Assembly: GCF_026151205.1 (NCBI RefSeq)
Contig: NC_087084.1
Coordinates: 10,941,453 to 11,001,452 of the forward strand
Source: Bolinopsis microptera
Lineage: Eukaryota > Ctenophora > Tentaculata > Lobata > Bolinopsidae
Direction of reading: 5' to 3'
DNA: 60,000 nucleotides
In this document: piece after piece, positions 57,742 through 60,000 of the stretch
Layout of the letters: each line of letters starts with the position of its first letter
Position numbering within the stretch: the first letter of the stretch is position 1
Notes under the pieces: model-generated
What the model was told of the DNA's origin: nothing
What the model saw: only the letters and a program-made list of their open reading frames with translations
Database searches by the model: none
Program-made: the position numbers and the translations under genes

Positions 57742-59103
57742 GGGGGGGGGGGGTTCACCCTGATTTTTTTGTGAAACTTGGTTTCGAGATAGCAGTTGAC
57801 CAACAAACTAGGACCAGTGACCAAACTTTTGAGGGGGTCCCGGACCCCAACCGCCAAACGGTGCCCGCGGGGCAGCCACGCCCATATTTGGTCCAAATCA
57901 GGCCCAATTTAGCCAAATACCCTGAACATGCCCAAAACCCTGGTTTATGGTGCTCTACTTGTAGCTAGTGGTCCCCTGAACTCGTATATGAAGTTTCATC
58001 AAGATTGGACAAAAATGACTGAGTTATGAGCTAAAAACTATATGCCCATATTTGGGCATACGCACTAAATTTGATCGATTTTGGCCCATAAATTGGTCAA
58101 ATATCAATATTTTTGAATGAAACTAACTTTATATGAAAGGTAAGCCTAAACTACACATTCTCTATGATTATCAGCTCAATATCTACCTAACTGTGGATTC
58201 TGTGTTCAAATAATCGCAAAAAATTAACAAAATCGCCCATATCTCAGTTCGCGATATTTGCAAAACTGACTTCGCTCAAAACAATAGAACTCAATAGAGT
58301 TTCAATATTTTTTCATGAAATTTTCAGAATCAACGTAGAATTGTCTCATGACCTTAAGTTTTGGGACAGAATTTTGAGTTAGGCCTTTAAAAAAATTTGG
58401 CGGCCAAATTCTAAAATTTGCCGGGCATTTTTCAGAATTTTGCCGCCAAATTTTTTAAAAGGCCTAACTCAAAATTCTGTCCCAAAACTTAAGGTCATGA
58501 GACAATTCTACGTTGATTCTGAAAATTTCATGAAAAAATATTGAAACCCTATTGAGTTCTATTGTTTTGAGCGAAGTCAGTTTTGCAAATATCGCGAACT
58601 GAGATATGGGCGATTTTGTTAATTTTTTGCGATTATTTGAACACATAATCCACAGTTAGGTAGATATTGAGCTGATAATCATAGAGAATGTGTAGTTTAG
58701 GCTTACCTTTCATATAAAGTTAGTTTCATTCAAAAATATTGATATTTGACCAATTTATGGGCCAAAATCGATCAAATTTAGTGCGTATGCCCAAATATGG
58801 GCATATAGTTTTTAGCTCATAACTCAGTCATTTTTTGTCCAATCTTGATGAAACTTCATATACGAGTTCAGGGGACCACTAGCTACAAGTAGAGCACCAT
58901 AAACCAGGGTTTTGGGCATGTTCAGGGTATTTGGCTAAATTGGGCCTGATTTGGACCAAATATGGGCGTGGCTGCCCCGCGGGCACCGTTTGGCGGTTGG
59001 GGTCCGGGACCCCCTCAAAAGTTTGGTCACTGGTCCTAGTTTGTTGGTCAACTGCTATCTCGAAACCAAGTTTCACAAAAAAATCAGGGTGAACCCCCCC
59101 CCC
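57742..59103. mobile_element. 1.36-kb nearly perfect palindromic (fold-back) element, TTAA-flanked
   Basis: The left arm (57742 to ~58420) starts with a G run, then GTTCACCCTGA; the right arm (~58430 to 59103) is its reverse complement with only scattered differences. TTAA flanks both ends (57738-57741 and 59104-59107), the target duplication of piggyBac and Kolobok types. Both arms contain the same ~65-codon open frame (58879-59076 on minus and its mirror on plus), with no recognised family. The centre lies near 58425 in AT-rich ...AAATTTGGCGGCC... text. Confidence 0.92.
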
Positions 59104-59291
59104 TTAAATCATCATTTCAGCCCATGTCTCTAAGATCCGTCAAAGTGGTCACGAGTCTTTGCTGTGGTAACCTACGCGTTTCCTGACGGATCCGCGCACC
59201 GCACGTTCCTTGAGATATCATCATCTCCGGAACTCACATTCCCTCCGACAACACCATCTCTGGACCACGCTTTTCTTGTGAGAACACCATC

Positions 59292-59619
59292 ATGGCCACA
59301 AGTTCAGCGAAGGAAAACAGAGATGGGTTACAGTTTATGCCGCAGCATTACGCGCTTGCTACCCTCGTCAAGATGAACCAGCTCAGAAAAAACAAGTGAG
59401 TCAATGTTTTTAATTGATATGATAAGTCAATTATATAATAACAATTTATTTAATTATTAATTAATTAATTAGTTAATGTGTTTACACCCCCCTAGTGTGT
59501 TGTGTGACGTTGTGCTGATGGTAGGAACACACCAAGTTCCCGCGCACCGCGTAGTACTAGCCGGGTGCAGCAGTTACTTCTGCGCCATGTTCACGGGACC
59601 TATGAGCGAAAGCAAGCAG
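59292..59619 (+). CDS. BTB/POZ-domain gene, Kelch-like type, first two coding exons (cut by window end)
   Basis: Exon 59292-59395 begins at an ATG (CATCATGGCC context) and gives [17 protein letters not shown]. Exon 59496-59619 joins in phase and gives [25 protein letters not shown] and [12 protein letters not shown], the first half of a BTB domain of the KLHL type. The donor is AGCAAGCAG|GTCAGT. Family role: substrate adaptors of CUL3 ubiquitin ligases, with BACK and Kelch repeats after the BTB domain; these would lie beyond the window. I cannot say which KLHL member it is, or exclude a BTB protein without Kelch repeats. Confidence 0.85.
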
Positions 59620-60000
59620 GTCAGTACAGAGGAATTTGGCCAAGCAATTGTATCGAAATCCGGCGGTAAGGCATGTTAAAATAGTCTCGTGATCTTTATT
59701 GTCGAGTACATCACTCTTGAGTCAATTCAACGTGTATCTCATCAAAACAAGCTTTATACATATTTTGTAATCACCGCTTTACATGACATGTTTTGAAACG
59801 TATTAAATTTAGATTTGTTTTCAAACTGGTATGAAGCATAAAACAGAATACAAATTCTCTCAAACTGCCGTTTTTATGGCGATTGAAGGAGAAAATGAGG
59901 AAACAGTTCCCAGAAGCTCAGTCGCACGAGAATCAGACCCTAAAATATAGTGATCAAGTTTGGTACCACGTGGTATGACATCACACCGCCGCGCGTGGTA
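59620..60000. other. Intron of the BTB gene
   Basis: No further exon recognised. Ends with an imperfect palindrome at 59965-60000 (TACCACGTGGTATGACATCA to CGCGTGGTA) that again joins a CACGTG E-box to a CRE-like TGACATCA. Confidence 0.5.

Noticed and set aside
57723-59133. Frames of 60-81 codons in the palindrome, identical on both strands
   Set aside because: Mirror copies within a fold-back element, no recognised domain, one not even starting inside the element; treated as non-coding transposon sequence.

Overview
The window is nuclear DNA of an AT-rich, intron-rich animal. The evidence is GT-AG introns in consistent phase, metazoan cell-biology genes (a CPAP/SAS-4 centriole protein, cyclin B3, Mediator subunit MED16, a BTB/Kelch-type gene) and a dense load of eukaryotic transposons (hAT, Tc1/mariner-type, Helitron-like, LINE, G-rich fold-back elements). 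I think of a non-vertebrate animal, but I cannot place the phylum from the sequence. No rRNA, CRISPR or prokaryotic gene was seen.

Layout. (1) 253-11763, plus strand: a 14-exon gene for a secreted/membrane-anchored purple-acid-phosphatase-like protein that has lost most metal ligands. A 3.7-kb array of 11-bp repeats sits in its second intron, a small acidic-protein ORF lies antisense in intron 7, and the last exon is duplicated. (2) 13138-30790, minus strand: a complete 20-exon CPAP/SAS-4 (CENPJ) gene of 1044 codons. Its introns hold a possible alternative 346-codon exon, a broken THAP-domain gene, a broken von Willebrand A-domain fragment on the other strand and several MITEs. (3) 30791-34068: repeat-rich intergenic DNA. 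(4) 34069-36493, plus: MED16 without introns and with one frame break. (5) 37069-48237, plus: an 8-exon cyclin B3 gene whose second intron contains a 6.3-kb hAT-type element. That element carries an unidentified long ORF, which a LINE has split, and a mariner-type MITE. (6) 48238-59291: intergenic, with a Helitron-like element, a complex GC-rich inverted-repeat cluster, a run of 79 G followed by about 2.7 kb of homopolymer-stretched sequence that I regard as a base-calling or assembly artefact, and a 1.36-kb nearly perfect palindrome flanked by TTAA. (7) 59292 to the end, plus: the first two coding exons of a BTB-domain gene cut by the window edge.

CPAP (centriole assembly), cyclin B3 (mitosis/meiosis) and MED16 (transcription) are housekeeping genes with no operon-like link. 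The most unusual pattern is that tandem repeats repeatedly begin at, or within tens of bases after, 5' splice sites in three different genes, and in three cases the repeat unit copies the splice junction itself.

All exon models were built by eye from splice signals, phase and recalled family motifs; no alignment or transcript was available. The three spliced models (PAP-like, CPAP, cyclin B3) each sum to an exact multiple of three with no internal stop.
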